A stretch of 64,000 nt of DNA from Photobacterium sp. CCB-ST2H9 (GTDB lineage Bacteria > Pseudomonadota > Gammaproteobacteria > Enterobacterales > Vibrionaceae): NCBI RefSeq assembly GCF_023151555.2, contig NZ_CP100425.1, positions 3,348,001 to 3,412,000 on the forward strand, read 5' to 3'. Shown piece by piece: positions 41,786 through 63,909 of this stretch. Below the pieces are notes generated by a model. That model made no database searches and had not been told where the DNA came from. It saw nothing but the letters and a program-made list of their open reading frames with translations. Made by a program: the position numbers and the translations under genes. How positions within the stretch are numbered: position 1 is the stretch's first letter; every line of letters begins with the position of its first letter.

Positions 41786-42751
41786 CTAATCGCCTTTACG
41801 CAGTGAGATCTCCCCACCCAGATAAGGGACCAGCCCCTGTTCAGTTTCTAGCAGTAAGGCACCCTGAGGGTTGATTCCGCGGGCAATTCCCCGAATCACC
41901 TTTTCACCCATCAGTAATTTGACTGGCCGGCCAAGAAAGTTGTCATACTGATCCCACTCATCAACAAAACCAGCCATCCCAACGTCTTCATAACGCTGCA
42001 ATGTTTCGGTCATTTCGGCAATAATGGCTGCGGCCAGCTGATTGCGGTCAGGCATGGGTTGGCATGCTTCAGCCAGATTCGCCCATGGCTGACCGACAGT
42101 TTCCGGATCCGTATTGGTCATGGTCAGATTCAGCCCCATCCCTATCACCAGATGAGCCGCATCGCCTGCTTTCCCGCTCATTTCAACGAGAATCCCAGCC
42201 AGCTTTTTATCCTGATAATAAAGGTCATTGGGCCATTTGACTTTGATGTCTTTCGCGCCCAGTTTCTGAAGGGTTTTCGTTACCGCCAGCCCAACCACAA
42301 GGCTTAACCCCATTGCGGCTGCAACCCCGGCATCTAGCCGCCAGTACATAGAAAAGTAAAGGTTACTACCAAATGGAGATAACCACTGTCTTCCACGCCG
42401 GCCCCTGCCTGCCTGCTGATATTCAGCCAGACAAACGGCGCCCTTGGGCAACTGTCCGATCCGATCCAGCATGTACTGGTTCGTCGAATCAATCACGGGA
42501 ACCAATGACAGCGACGGGCAGTCGACCTGAGCAAGAATGGCTGTTTCATCCAGCAGCTCAAATCCGGCCGCTAAACGATAACCCTTGCCCTGAACCCGGT
42601 GGACATCCAGTCCCCATTCCTGAATCACCTTAATATGTTTACTGATCGCCGCACGCGAGATCCCCATCACTTCCCCGAGCGCCTCTCCGGAGTGGAATTG
42701 CCCGTCCGCAAGTGTGCGGATCAGGGCTAGCTTAGTCGCATGCTCTTTCAT
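41786..42751 (-). CDS. birA: biotin-protein ligase and biotin operon repressor
   Basis: Attaches biotin to the AccB lysine and, as biotinyl-AMP dimer, represses the bio operon. The 321 residues equal E. coli BirA. The N-terminal winged helix (about 1-60, with GEVMGISRAAISKHI) supports repressor function, the catalytic loop is GRGRRGRQW (about 114-122), and KWPNDLYY and the LVIGMGLN stretch line the active site. The start overlaps the murB stop by 4 bp (ATGA), as in the enteric murB-birA operon. Its substrate AccB is encoded at 3.2 kb. Confidence 0.97.
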   Translation of the reverse strand: MKEHATKLALIRTLADGQFHSGEALGEVMGISRAAISKHIKVIQEWGLDVHRVQGKGYRLAAGFELLDETAILAQVDCPSLSLVPVIDSTNQYMLDRIGQLPKGAVCLAEYQQAGRGRRGRQWLSPFGSNLYFSMYWRLDAGVAAAMGLSLVVGLAVTKTLQKLGAKDIKVKWPNDLYYQDKKLAGILVEMSGKAGDAAHLVIGMGLNLTMTNTDPETVGQPWANLAEACQPMPDRNQLAAAIIAEMTETLQRYEDVGMAGFVDEWDQYDNFLGRPVKLLMGEKVIRGIARGINPQGALLLETEQGLVPYLGGEISLRKGD

Positions 42752-43788
42752 GGCATCACCTCATCCAATGTGGTTTCCCCGTTGGCAGCCATAAAGCGCA
42801 CCTCGTGTTCCAGCCGGACTCCAAATTTATGAGCCACGGTATCCACAATATGCCGGGCCAGCCGGAGTACATCCTCAGAGGTTGCATGACCGGTGTTCAC
42901 AATCACTAGGGCTTGCTCTTGATGAACAGCGGCGCCGCCAATCTGATAGCCCTTTAAATCACACTGGTCAATCAGCCATCCTGCTGCCAGCTTGTAATGC
43001 CCTTGCTGAGCCGGGTAGCTCGGTAATCCGGGAAACGCCGCAGAGAGTTGCTGATACATTTCCTGCGTGACAACCGGGTTCTTAAAGAAACTGCCCGCAT
43101 TCCCCAATTGCGCCGGATCAGGCAGCTTCGCACGACGTACCGCGCAGACCTGTTCCAGAATCTCTCCCGCCGTGACGGTTTCGGGATCAAGAGTGGCCAG
43201 CGGGCCATAAGAGATATTCGGCTGCCAGTCCTTGCTCAATCGTATTCCGACAGCGACAATGATGTGTGTTTCCTTCAGGGCGTGCTTAAAAACCGAATCC
43301 CGATAGCCGAAGCGACATTCCTCAGCGCTCAGCCGCCGCATCTCACCATCTCGCCTGTCCATGACATCCACATATTCGCAGATGTCCTGTAATTCCACGC
43401 CATAAGCGCCAATGTTCTGAATGGGTGCAGAACCGGCACAACCCGGAATCAAAGCCAGGTTTTCAAGGCCGGGCATCCCCTGTTCCACAGTCCAGCAGAC
43501 CAGCTGATGCCAGTTTTCGCCGGCACCAACATGCAGATGGTAGGCATAGTCCGTTTCAGTGACCGCCACGCCCATGATACGGTTCAGAATCACAGTCCCT
43601 TGAAAATCACTGCAGAACAACAGATTACTGCCTTGCCCGATAATCAGTGATGGCGATGAATCCAGGCACTCATTGAAAAGGATGGCCTTCAGTTCATCGA
43701 CTGTTGCCACAGCGGCTATTCGGGAGGCCGACACCTGGATACCAAACGTATGTAATTGAGCCAGTGACTGGGAATGCAAAACTTCCAT
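42748..43788 (-). CDS. murB: UDP-N-acetylenolpyruvoylglucosamine reductase
   Basis: FAD enzyme that completes UDP-MurNAc, an early peptidoglycan step. The 346 residues follow the type I MurB layout of E. coli (342): FAD-binding GQGSNLLF near 50, IPGCAGSAPIQNIGAYG (about 114-130), the NAGSFFKNP motif with the catalytic Ser proton donor, and a C-terminal Glu in the LEHEVRF segment. It is the first gene of the murB-birA operon. Confidence 0.97.
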   Translation of the reverse strand: MEVLHSQSLAQLHTFGIQVSASRIAAVATVDELKAILFNECLDSSPSLIIGQGSNLLFCSDFQGTVILNRIMGVAVTETDYAYHLHVGAGENWHQLVCWTVEQGMPGLENLALIPGCAGSAPIQNIGAYGVELQDICEYVDVMDRRDGEMRRLSAEECRFGYRDSVFKHALKETHIIVAVGIRLSKDWQPNISYGPLATLDPETVTAGEILEQVCAVRRAKLPDPAQLGNAGSFFKNPVVTQEMYQQLSAAFPGLPSYPAQQGHYKLAAGWLIDQCDLKGYQIGGAAVHQEQALVIVNTGHATSEDVLRLARHIVDTVAHKFGVRLEHEVRFMAANGETTLDEVMP

Positions 43789-43861
43789 ACCAATTTCAAA
43801 CCGTCGCTTTATACTGGAGGCCGCATTCTAACTGATCCCTGGCAGTGACGCAGTTAATTCC

Positions 43862-44305
43862 ATGACAGATTTCACGAAAACAACACTTAGCTTCCATCCT
43901 TTGGAACCGATTCGATTCCCGCTGGTCAATCGACTCTACAAGGCCCATTACCCGGCAGGGAAAGCCAAAAGAGACGAAGTCATCTGGATCGGTGAAACAG
44001 CATCAGAAATTGTCACTGTTGTCCGCTTCCAGCTGTCTGAGGATCACCAGTTATTAACCGGCATGTTGGTTTCGCCTGCGTTCCGGCAACAGGGAATTGG
44101 TCTGGCTTTACTGGCAGCCTGTCAACCGCAGTTGGCATCTATGCGCTGTTTTTGTTTTGCATTCAGCCACCTTGAGTCGCTTTATGTAAGCGCAGGATTC
44201 AGAGTTGTCTCTGAGGATGATTTACCTGCGACACTGGCCAACCGGCTTCAACGCTACCGGAGTGCAGGAAAATCACTCACACCCATGCTATACAGCCCGA
44301 ATTGA
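43862..44305 (+). CDS. GNAT-family N-acetyltransferase
   Basis: A 147-residue soluble protein with GNAT motif A: a beta strand and the acetyl-CoA pyrophosphate loop SPAFRQQGIGLALL (about 72-85), with the RQQGIG signature. Substrate unknown. The C-terminal part has two Cys (MRCFCFA) and a short basic tail. It is divergent from murB with a 73-bp gap, and its ribosome site is weak. It could acetylate a small molecule or a protein terminus; nothing in the context decides. Confidence 0.8.
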   Translation: MTDFTKTTLSFHPLEPIRFPLVNRLYKAHYPAGKAKRDEVIWIGETASEIVTVVRFQLSEDHQLLTGMLVSPAFRQQGIGLALLAACQPQLASMRCFCFAFSHLESLYVSAGFRVVSEDDLPATLANRLQRYRSAGKSLTPMLYSPN

Positions 44306-44348
44306 CCAACCTGCCTCCCAAGCTCAGCAATTGCTCCATTGTGGCCAC

Positions 44349-44375
44349 TTTACCATCACTAAAATCTGGTATAAT
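44349..44375 (+). promoter_or_regulatory. pssA promoter
   Basis: An extended -10 TGGTATAAT (TATAAT at 44370-44375) lies 50 bp before the pssA start. TTTACC at 44349-44354 is a weak -35 with a short spacer. Confidence 0.65.
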
Positions 44376-44425
44376 TGGCCTCTTAATTTTTAGATTTATC
44401 AAATAAGTCGCGGAACGAGGCGATA

Positions 44426-45775
44426 ATGGATTCAGCTACTGCAAATAGGCAGCTCATTGATCAGCTACCGTGTATTGCGCATCAACCAGAAAATTTAGAA
44501 ACACTGCTGGATGCCAGTGCTTTTCGTGAGCGCTTGCATCAGGAAATCTCGAACGCAACTCAGCGTATTTACCTGGTTGCACTCTACCTCCAGGACGACG
44601 ATGCGGGTCGTGGTATCCTCAAAGCATTGTATGAAGCCAAGCAAAAGCGTCCTGAACTGGATATAAAAGTACTTGTCGACTGGCATCGCGCACAGCGCGG
44701 ATTAATTGGCGCAGAAAAATCTGAAGGGAACGCAGCTTTTTACCGGGAGTTCTCAGCATCATACGAACATAAAATTGAAGTATTGGGTGTGCCCGTCCGC
44801 AACCGTGAAGTCTTTGGCGTACTGCATCTGAAAGGCTTCATCATTGATGATTCGGTGATCTACAGCGGCGCCAGCCTGAATGACGTCTATCTCGCTCAGC
44901 ATCAGCGCTACCGCTGTGACCGCTACCATGTGCTGAAAAATGCCAGACTGGCAGACAGCATGGCTCAGTTTGTTCAGCAAACATTAGTCGATAGCCCGGC
45001 AGTCAATTGCCTGAATCAGCAAGTTCGCCCGGAAACGAAAAGCTTACGGAATGCAATTCGGGACTTACGCCAGGAACTGCAACGGGCAAGCTACTCCTTT
45101 GAGCCTGAATCCGTCAGCGAGAATCAGGTCGGGCTGACGCCAATCGTCGGCCTGGGACGACGCAAAAACAATCTCAATAAATATATCTGTACACTGATCG
45201 CCAGCGCCAAAAATGAGCTGACTATCTGTACGCCATACTTCAATTTCCCCCGCAGTGTCAGCCGTGAAGTCAAACGAGCCTTAAGACGCGGAGTGAAAAT
45301 CACCTTAATTGTGGGCGATAAAACGGCCAATGACTTTTATATCCCCCCCAGTGAACCGTTCCGGACAATTGCCGGATTGCCTTACCTGTATGAGGTCAAT
45401 CTGCGCAATTTTGCCAAACATAATGAAGCTGCGATTGCTCGTCGGCAGTTAGCCATTCATATCTGGAAACACGACAACAACAGTTTCCACCTGAAAGGTA
45501 TCTGGGTCGACCGTCAGTACATGCTGATCACCGGTAACAATCTCAACCCGAGAGCCTGGAAGCTGGACCTTGAAAATGCCATCTTAGTGCATGACAAGCA
45601 TGAGTTACTGTCTGAGCAAAAACAGCAGGAACTCAACGCAATCTTGCGACATACTCAATTAATGGGCAGTTATAAATTTATCGACAAAGTCGAAAGCTAT
45701 CCTCTGCCAGTCAGACGCTTAATCAAGCGTATACGACGCCTGAAAGCAGATCATATCCTGAACCAGATCCTGTAG
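44426..45775 (+). CDS. pssA: CDP-diacylglycerol-serine O-phosphatidyltransferase (PLD type)
   Basis: Phosphatidylserine synthase of the gammaproteobacterial phospholipase D type, the first step to phosphatidylethanolamine. It is peripheral to the inner membrane. The 449 residues (451 in E. coli) hold two HxKxxxxD motifs: His134, Lys136, Asp141 and His355, Lys357, Asp362, followed by SGASLND and TGNNLNPR. A basic C-terminal tail (about 430-445) may help membrane binding. GAGG sits 8 bases before the ATG. The next gene starts 10 bp after the stop. Confidence 0.95.
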   Translation: MDSATANRQLIDQLPCIAHQPENLETLLDASAFRERLHQEISNATQRIYLVALYLQDDDAGRGILKALYEAKQKRPELDIKVLVDWHRAQRGLIGAEKSEGNAAFYREFSASYEHKIEVLGVPVRNREVFGVLHLKGFIIDDSVIYSGASLNDVYLAQHQRYRCDRYHVLKNARLADSMAQFVQQTLVDSPAVNCLNQQVRPETKSLRNAIRDLRQELQRASYSFEPESVSENQVGLTPIVGLGRRKNNLNKYICTLIASAKNELTICTPYFNFPRSVSREVKRALRRGVKITLIVGDKTANDFYIPPSEPFRTIAGLPYLYEVNLRNFAKHNEAAIARRQLAIHIWKHDNNSFHLKGIWVDRQYMLITGNNLNPRAWKLDLENAILVHDKHELLSEQKQQELNAILRHTQLMGSYKFIDKVESYPLPVRRLIKRIRRLKADHILNQIL

Positions 45776-45785
45776 GGGGTTGATC

Positions 45786-46439
45786 ATGACGATTGCAGCA
45801 ATTGATGTGGATGCTCAGCAAACATTTACCCCGCTTTGTCCGGACGAATTACCCGTTCCGGGTGGGGATCAAATTGCAGCAGCGCTCAACGAACAGGCTG
45901 AATTGGCGAGTTGGCGCATCCTCACCAAGGATGCCCACCCGTCGAATGCCGTCTGGGTTGTGGAACACCACGACAAGATGCTGCAATCACTTCCGCATCC
46001 GAATGCCGATCTGACCTGGGTGAAACACGCCGTTCCCGGCACACAAGGCTTCAAAGTCATCCCTGGGCTTCCGGAGGTCACAGACTATGATCATGTCATC
46101 TGGAAAGGGATCGAGCCTGATCTTCACCCCTACGGTGCTTGCTACCACGATCTGCAGGAACAACTCAGTACGGGTCTGATCGAATGGCTCAACAGCAAAG
46201 GCGTCACAACTGTTTTAATTGGCGGACTGGCAACAGACTATTGCGTGAAGACTACTGCGCTCCAGCTCCAGGCAACAGGGGCATTTAAAGTCATTGTCAA
46301 TTTAGCAGCCTGCCGCGGCATTGCCGAGGATACGGTCACTTCCAGCTGCGCTGAAATGCGTCAGGCCGGAATATTCGTAGCCAAAAACCTATCAGAAGTG
46401 AAATCTCTCTGTTCCGATGAGACGTACATCCTGCCATAG
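45786..46439 (+). CDS. nicotinamidase / isochorismatase-family hydrolase
   Basis: A 217-residue cysteine hydrolase that most likely deamidates nicotinamide to nicotinate for NAD salvage. The triad is visible: Asp9 (in DAQQTF), Lys107 (in IWKGIEPD) and Cys153 (in ATDYCVKTTA). The metal site residues Asp49, His51 (in TKDAHPSN) and His81 (in VKHAVPGT) are typical of nicotinamidases rather than isochorismatases. It is shorter on loops than some PncA proteins but complete. ATG 45786 is chosen because AGGGGG is 7 bases upstream; the TTG six bases earlier is unlikely. It is cotranscribed with pssA. Confidence 0.9.
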   Translation: MTIAAIDVDAQQTFTPLCPDELPVPGGDQIAAALNEQAELASWRILTKDAHPSNAVWVVEHHDKMLQSLPHPNADLTWVKHAVPGTQGFKVIPGLPEVTDYDHVIWKGIEPDLHPYGACYHDLQEQLSTGLIEWLNSKGVTTVLIGGLATDYCVKTTALQLQATGAFKVIVNLAACRGIAEDTVTSSCAEMRQAGIFVAKNLSEVKSLCSDETYILP

Positions 46440-46444
46440 CAAAT

Positions 46445-46475
46445 CAGGTATCCGTTCAATCGGATACCTGGTTTT
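46445..46475 (+). terminator. intrinsic terminator after the nicotinamidase gene
   Basis: A perfect 10-bp stem CAGGTATCCG / CGGATACCTG with a TTCAAT loop is followed by GTTTT. Confidence 0.9.
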
Positions 46476-46835
46476 CAATCTCACCACAGCCCTTCTGTAG
46501 CACTCACATATTTTCCTACGAGCCGAATTTTGAACCGCCAGCCAAGCGGTGTTTACATTTCGTTTCTGTCACCGCTGACTTTTATTACGGCATGCCTACA
46601 GCACAATCAACAATAACGACACGGAGTTCTTATCAGTGATGCAGAACCAAGACGACAAAAGCAAAGCACTAGTCATCCCAGTCAGGTTTTCATAGATACA
46701 TTCAGAGAGTGGTCTCTGAATCAGCCTCTGATCTTAAGAGAAGCGTAATTAAACTCACAGTGAGTAGCTTCGATTGAGAGCAAGTATCAAATGATGCTCA
46801 GTTGATCTGATGCTTATCGAAAAAGTTAAAACGCA
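46476..46835 (+). other. intergenic region with an 18-codon ORF
   Basis: These 360 bases lie between the nicotinamidase terminator and the end of the rRNA array. The only coding hint is ATG 46639 to TAG 46695 (MQNQDDKSKALVIPVRFS), preceded by CGGAG and an adjacent in-frame GTG. It could be a tiny protein or the preserved start of a gene lost at this boundary. Inverted repeats AGATACATTCAGAGAG / CTCTGAAT occur near 46700-46720. I see no other gene. Confidence 0.35.
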
Positions 46836-46865
46836 AAAAGGCCACCCATTCGGGTGGCCTTTTTT
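46836..46865 (-). terminator. terminator of rRNA operon A
   Basis: A stem AAAAGGCCACCC / GGGTGGCCTTTT with an ATTC loop; on the minus strand a T-rich run follows. Its sequence differs from the terminators of operons B and C. Confidence 0.88.
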
Positions 46866-46873
46866 AAATAGGG

Positions 46874-46992
46874 AGCCTGGCGATGTCCTACTCTCACATG
46901 GGGAGACCCCACACTACCATCGGCGCTGCTGCGTTTCACGTCTGAGTTCGGCATGGGATCAGGTGGTTCCACAGCGCTATGGTCGCCAGGCA
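46874..46992 (-). rRNA. rrf: 5S rRNA, operon A
   Basis: A 119-nt 5S gene beginning TGCCTGGCGACCATAGCG and ending at the complementary CGCCAGGC helix, with the core CCATGCCGAACTCAG. The 3' terminal bases (AGGCT) differ from the other two copies (AGGTG). Confidence 0.96.
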
Positions 46993-47088
46993 AAATTTGT
47001 TCAACAATCTCGGAAATATCTGACTAAAGTTCTCAGCACATCATTCAAGTGCTCATGGAGTCCGTACTTAAAACCCCTTGGGTGTTGT

Positions 47089-49973
<2,885 letters not shown>

Positions 49974-50239
49974 ATACAACCCCAAGAGGTTTCGTATGTT
50001 CAAACAACCAAGGTTTGATTTGTTTCGCCGGACTCACTTTGCTTTCACTTTTGAAAAGTGAAGACAAAAAATACAAGACACTTGAATGTGTTTTGCTTGA
50101 GAACTCTGTTTCTTTCGAAACAGTTGATTCAATCTCAAAGATTGAATTTACTAGTCAGCTTTCCAGATTGTTAAAGAGCATTGTGAATTATCGACAGATA
50201 ACCACTTTCTAAAGATTCTCGGGGAAAACCCTTAAAGAG
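49974..50239 (-). other. spacer between tRNA-Ala and 23S rRNA, operon A
   Basis: A leader-type spacer with an antitermination-like boxA (TGCTCTTTAACAATCT on the minus strand, about 50166-50181) and a perfect inverted repeat CACTTTTGAAAAGTG at 50046-50060. The block containing that repeat is shared with operon C but absent from B. Confidence 0.7.
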
Positions 50240-50315
50240 TGGTGGAGCTAAGCAGGATCGAACTGCTGACCTCCTGCGTGCAAGGCAGGCGCTCTCCCAG
50301 CTGAGCTATAGCCCC
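50240..50315 (-). tRNA. tRNA-Ala(TGC), operon A spacer
   Basis: 76 nt with encoded CCA. Anticodon TGC; the acceptor stem has the G3:U70 pair that identifies alanine tRNA. Confidence 0.97.
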
Positions 50316-50346
50316 GTCGTTCTGGGTGTCTTTCCGAAGGAAAGAG

Positions 50347-50422
50347 TGGTGGGCGATACCGGGCTCGAACCAGTGACCCCCTCCTTGTAAGGGAGGTGCT
50401 CTCCCAACTGAGCTAATCGCCC
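50347..50422 (-). tRNA. tRNA-Val(TAC), operon A spacer
   Basis: 76 nt with encoded CCA. Anticodon loop TTACAA gives TAC. Confidence 0.97.
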
Positions 50423-50451
50423 ACGGATGTTTTACATTCCCGTGGCAGGAA

Positions 50452-50527
50452 TGGTGGGTCGTGCAGGATTCGAACCTGCGACCAATTGATTAAAAGTCAA
50501 CTGCTCTACCAACTGAGCTAACGACCC
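50452..50527 (-). tRNA. tRNA-Lys(TTT), operon A spacer
   Basis: 76 nt with encoded CCA. Anticodon TTT in loop CTTTTAA; acceptor stem GGGTCGT. Confidence 0.97.
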
Positions 50528-50528
50528 G

Positions 50529-50604
50529 TGGCGTCCCATAGGGGAGTCGAACCCCTGTTACCGCCGTGAAAGGGCGGTGTCCTAGGCCTCTAGACGAATG
50601 GGAC
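50529..50604 (-). tRNA. tRNA-Glu(TTC), operon A spacer
   Basis: 76 nt with encoded CCA. Anticodon loop TTTCAC gives TTC. It is separated from tRNA-Lys by one base. Confidence 0.97.
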
Positions 50605-50701
50605 TTCTAATTCGTACTGATGCTGTTGGGCAGCACCAGTGGCTCTCTACATTTCGACCAGGCAATCTGTGTGGACACTGCGAAACAACGCAGTCTTTAG
50701 G

Positions 50702-52253
<1,552 letters not shown>

Positions 52254-52409
52254 GAATTTTGTTGCCTTTCCGAAGAAAAGCGGCTCAGTGATTACTGATA
52301 AATTGACTGTGCCGAAGTTCATAAAAGAACTTTCGATTTGGTCACTCAGTTCACTGATAAAATCTTTTTGACTGTATCATTGTCGAGTGCCCACACAGAT
52401 TGCATGGTC

Positions 52410-52502
52410 AAATTGTTAAAGAACGTTGACTTTCAATGCTTTAGCGCGTTTCGCTTCAGCAAGTCAGGACGCGTATATTACGCTTCCCTCCGTTGAAGTC
52501 AA
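52410..52502 (-). promoter_or_regulatory. rRNA operon A promoter and boxA
   Basis: On the minus strand TTGACT (52502-52497), a 16-bp spacer and TAATAT (52480-52475) precede a GCG-type discriminator. An A/T-rich UP-like stretch lies upstream. A boxA-like antitermination site GTTCTTTAACAATTT lies at 52424-52410 in the leader. The whole 52254-52635 junction holds only this promoter, the leader and the operon B terminator. Confidence 0.8.
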
Positions 52503-52600
52503 GACAAAATTTTCATCTTTTTTCGTCCCGGTCCGCGACCGGTCAAAAAGCAAAAACTCTGTGTTGACTCCGCTCACGAAGCATTCACTCCGGAGCGAAG

Positions 52601-52627
52601 AAAAAGCCCGTCCGCGACGGGCTTTTC
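52601..52627 (-). terminator. terminator of rRNA operon B
   Basis: A perfect stem AGCCCGTC / GACGGGCT with a 3-nt loop and flanking A and T runs. It lies about 100 bp upstream of the operon A promoter. Confidence 0.88.
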
Positions 52628-52635
52628 GAAGAGAG

Positions 52636-52754
52636 CACCTGGCGATGTCCTACTCTCACATGGGGAGACCCCACACTACCATCGGCGCTGCTGCGTTTCA
52701 CGTCTGAGTTCGGCATGGGATCAGGTGGTTCCACAGCGCTATGGTCGCCAGGCA
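52636..52754 (-). rRNA. rrf: 5S rRNA, operon B
   Basis: A 119-nt copy with the same core as copy A; its 3' end reads CCAGGTG instead of CCAGGCT. Confidence 0.96.
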
Positions 52755-52850
52755 AAATTTGTTCAACAATCTCGGAAAAATCTGACTAAAGTTCTCAGCA
52801 CATCATTCAAGTGCTCATGGAGTCCGTACTTAAAACCCCTTGGGTGTTGT

Positions 52851-55735
<2,885 letters not shown>

Positions 55736-55972
55736 ATACAACCCCAAGAGGTTTCGTATGTTCAAACAACCAAGGTTTGATTTGTTTCGCCGGACTCTTC
55801 TTACACAAGACACTTGAATGTGTTTTGCTTGAGAACTCTGTTTCTTTCGAAACAGTTTGATTCAATCTCAAAGATTGAATTTACTAGTCAGCTTTCCAGA
55901 TTGTTAAAGAGCAGTGTGAATTATCGACAGATAACCACTTTCTAAAGATTCTCGGGGAAAACCCTTAAAGAG

Positions 55973-56048
55973 TGGTGGAGCTAAGCAGGATCGAACTGCT
56001 GACCTCCTGCGTGCAAGGCAGGCGCTCTCCCAGCTGAGCTATAGCCCC
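55973..56048 (-). tRNA. tRNA-Ala(TGC), operon B spacer
   Basis: 76 nt and identical by eye to the tRNA-Ala(TGC) of operon A, G3:U70 included. Confidence 0.97.
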
Positions 56049-56093
56049 ATCGAGTTTTGCAAGAGTGTTCAACCACTGTGTTTGGGAAAACAG

Positions 56094-56170
<77 letters not shown>

Positions 56171-56239
56171 TTCTCTTGCGCTCTTTACATTTTAACCAGG
56201 CAATCTGTGTGGACACTGCGAAACAACGCAGTCTTTAGG

Positions 56240-57791
<1,552 letters not shown>

Positions 57792-57947
57792 GAATTTTGT
57801 TGCCTTTCCGAAGAAAAGCGGCTCAGTGATTACTGATAAATTGACTGTGCCGAAGTTCATAAAAGAACTTTCGATTTGGTCACTCAGTTCACTGATAAAA
57901 TCTTTTTGACTGTATCATTGTCGAGTGCCCACACAGATTGCATGGTC

Positions 57948-58040
57948 AAATTGTTAAAGAACGTTGACTTTCAATGCTTTAGCGCGTTTCGCTTCAGCAA
58001 GTCAGGACGCGTATATTACGCTTCCCTCCGTTGAAGTCAA
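57948..58040 (-). promoter_or_regulatory. rRNA operon B promoter and boxA
   Basis: Identical to the operon A promoter: TTGACT (58040-58035), 16 bp, TATAAT-like TAATAT (58018-58013), and boxA at 57962-57948. The whole junction 57792-58173 appears to repeat 52254-52635. Confidence 0.8.
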
Positions 58041-58138
58041 GACAAAATTTTCATCTTTTTTCGTCCCGGTCCGCGACCGGTCAAAAAGCAAAAACTCTGT
58101 GTTGACTCCGCTCACGAAGCATTCACTCCGGAGCGAAG

Positions 58139-58165
58139 AAAAAGCCCGTCCGCGACGGGCTTTTC
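58139..58165 (-). terminator. terminator of rRNA operon C
   Basis: The same AGCCCGTC / GACGGGCT hairpin as for operon B. Confidence 0.88.
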
Positions 58166-58173
58166 GAAGAGAG

Positions 58174-58292
58174 CACCTGGCGATGTCCTACTCTCACATG
58201 GGGAGACCCCACACTACCATCGGCGCTGCTGCGTTTCACGTCTGAGTTCGGCATGGGATCAGGTGGTTCCACAGCGCTATGGTCGCCAGGCA
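58174..58292 (-). rRNA. rrf: 5S rRNA, operon C
   Basis: A 119-nt copy, identical by eye to copy B including the CCAGGTG end. Confidence 0.96.
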
Positions 58293-58388
58293 AAATTTGT
58301 TCAACAATCTCGGAAAAATCTGACTAAAGTTCTCAGCACATCATTCAAGTGCTCATGGAGTCCGTACTTAAAACCCCTTGGGTGTTGT

Positions 58389-61273
<2,885 letters not shown>

Positions 61274-61539
61274 ATACAACCCCAAGAGGTTTCGTATGTT
61301 CAAACAACCAAGGTTTGATTTGTTTCGCCGGACTCACTTTGCTTTCACTTTTGAAAAGTGAAGACAAAAAATACAAGACACTTGAATGTGTTTTGCTTGA
61401 GAACTCTGTTTCTTTCGAAACAGTTGATTCAATCTCAAAGATTGAATTTACTAGTCAGCTTTCCAGATTGTTAAAGAGCATTGTGAATTATCGACAGATA
61501 ACCACTTTCTAAAGATTCTCGGGGAAAACCCTTAAAGAG
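61274..61539 (-). other. spacer between tRNA-Ala and 23S rRNA, operon C
   Basis: Matches the operon A spacer, including the CACTTTTGAAAAGTG block and the boxA-like site, and not the shorter form of operon B. Confidence 0.7.
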
Positions 61540-61615
<76 letters not shown>

Positions 61616-61646
61616 GTCGTTCTGGGTGTCTTTCCGAAGGAAAGAA

Positions 61647-61722
61647 TGGTGGGCGATACCGGGCTCGAACCAGTGACCCCCTCCTTGTAAGGGAGGTGCT
61701 CTCCCAACTGAGCTAATCGCCC
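61647..61722 (-). tRNA. tRNA-Val(TAC), operon C spacer
   Basis: 76 nt with encoded CCA and anticodon TAC; identical to the operon A copy by eye. Confidence 0.97.
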
Positions 61723-61751
61723 ACGGATGTTTTACATTCCCGTGGCAGGAA

Positions 61752-61827
61752 TGGTGGGTCGTGCAGGATTCGAACCTGCGACCAATTGATTAAAAGTCAA
61801 CTGCTCTACCAACTGAGCTAACGACCC
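61752..61827 (-). tRNA. tRNA-Lys(TTT), operon C spacer
   Basis: 76 nt with encoded CCA and anticodon TTT; identical to the operon A copy by eye. Confidence 0.97.
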
Positions 61828-61828
61828 G

Positions 61829-61904
61829 TGGCGTCCCATAGGGGAGTCGAACCCCTGTTACCGCCGTGAAAGGGCGGTGTCCTAGGCCTCTAGACGAATG
61901 GGAC
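61829..61904 (-). tRNA. tRNA-Glu(TTC), operon C spacer
   Basis: 76 nt with encoded CCA and anticodon TTC; identical to the operon A copy by eye. Confidence 0.97.
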
Positions 61905-62002
61905 TTCTAATTCGTACTGATGCTGTTGGGCAGCACCAGTGGCTCTCTACATTTCGACCAGGCAATCTGTGTGGACACTGCGATAACAACGCAGTCTTTA
62001 GG

Positions 62003-63554
<1,552 letters not shown>

Positions 63555-63711
63555 GAATTTTGTTGCCTTTCCGAAGAAAAGCGGCTCAGTGATTACTGAT
63601 AAATTGACTGTGCCGAAGCTCTTAAAAAGAACTTTCGATTTGGTCACTCAGTTCACTGATAAAATCTTTTTGACTGTATCATTGTCGAGTGCCCACACAG
63701 ATTGCATGGTC

Positions 63712-63752
63712 AAATTGTTAAAGAGCTTTCGCTGTTAACCCAAAGGGTTAAC
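63712..63752 (-). promoter_or_regulatory. operon C leader: boxA and adjacent hairpin
   Basis: A boxA-like GCTCTTTAACAATTT lies at 63726-63712 on the minus strand. Just upstream in the transcript, GTTAACCC / GGGTTAAC (63734-63752) forms a perfect 8-bp hairpin with a 3-nt loop, absent from operons A and B. Confidence 0.7.
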
Positions 63753-63768
63753 CTCGAACAGGGCGGCC

Positions 63769-63796
63769 ATTCTAACGAATCAATTTAAAGAGTCAA
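63769..63796 (-). promoter_or_regulatory. rRNA operon C promoter P2
   Basis: Minus-strand TTGACT (63796-63791), 16 bp, TAGAAT (63774-63769), with a GC-rich discriminator GGCCGCC. Confidence 0.75.
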
Positions 63797-63881
63797 ACAA
63801 TTTTTTATTTTGCTTCTTTGTGCCGCCTTGTATCCAAACCAGAGTGCCGTTTTGTTCCGTACCCCGTGTTGGTGAGGCGGC

Positions 63882-63909
63882 ATTATAGAGACTTGAAGAC
63901 ACGTGACAA
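63882..63909 (-). promoter_or_regulatory. rRNA operon C promoter P1
   Basis: Minus-strand TTGTCA (63909-63904), 16 bp, perfect TATAAT (63887-63882), discriminator GCCGCC. P1 and P2 are 113 bp apart, like the tandem rrn promoters of E. coli. From 63910 to 64000 the sequence is AT-rich with another TTGACT at 63980-63975 but no clear further promoter or gene. Confidence 0.75.
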
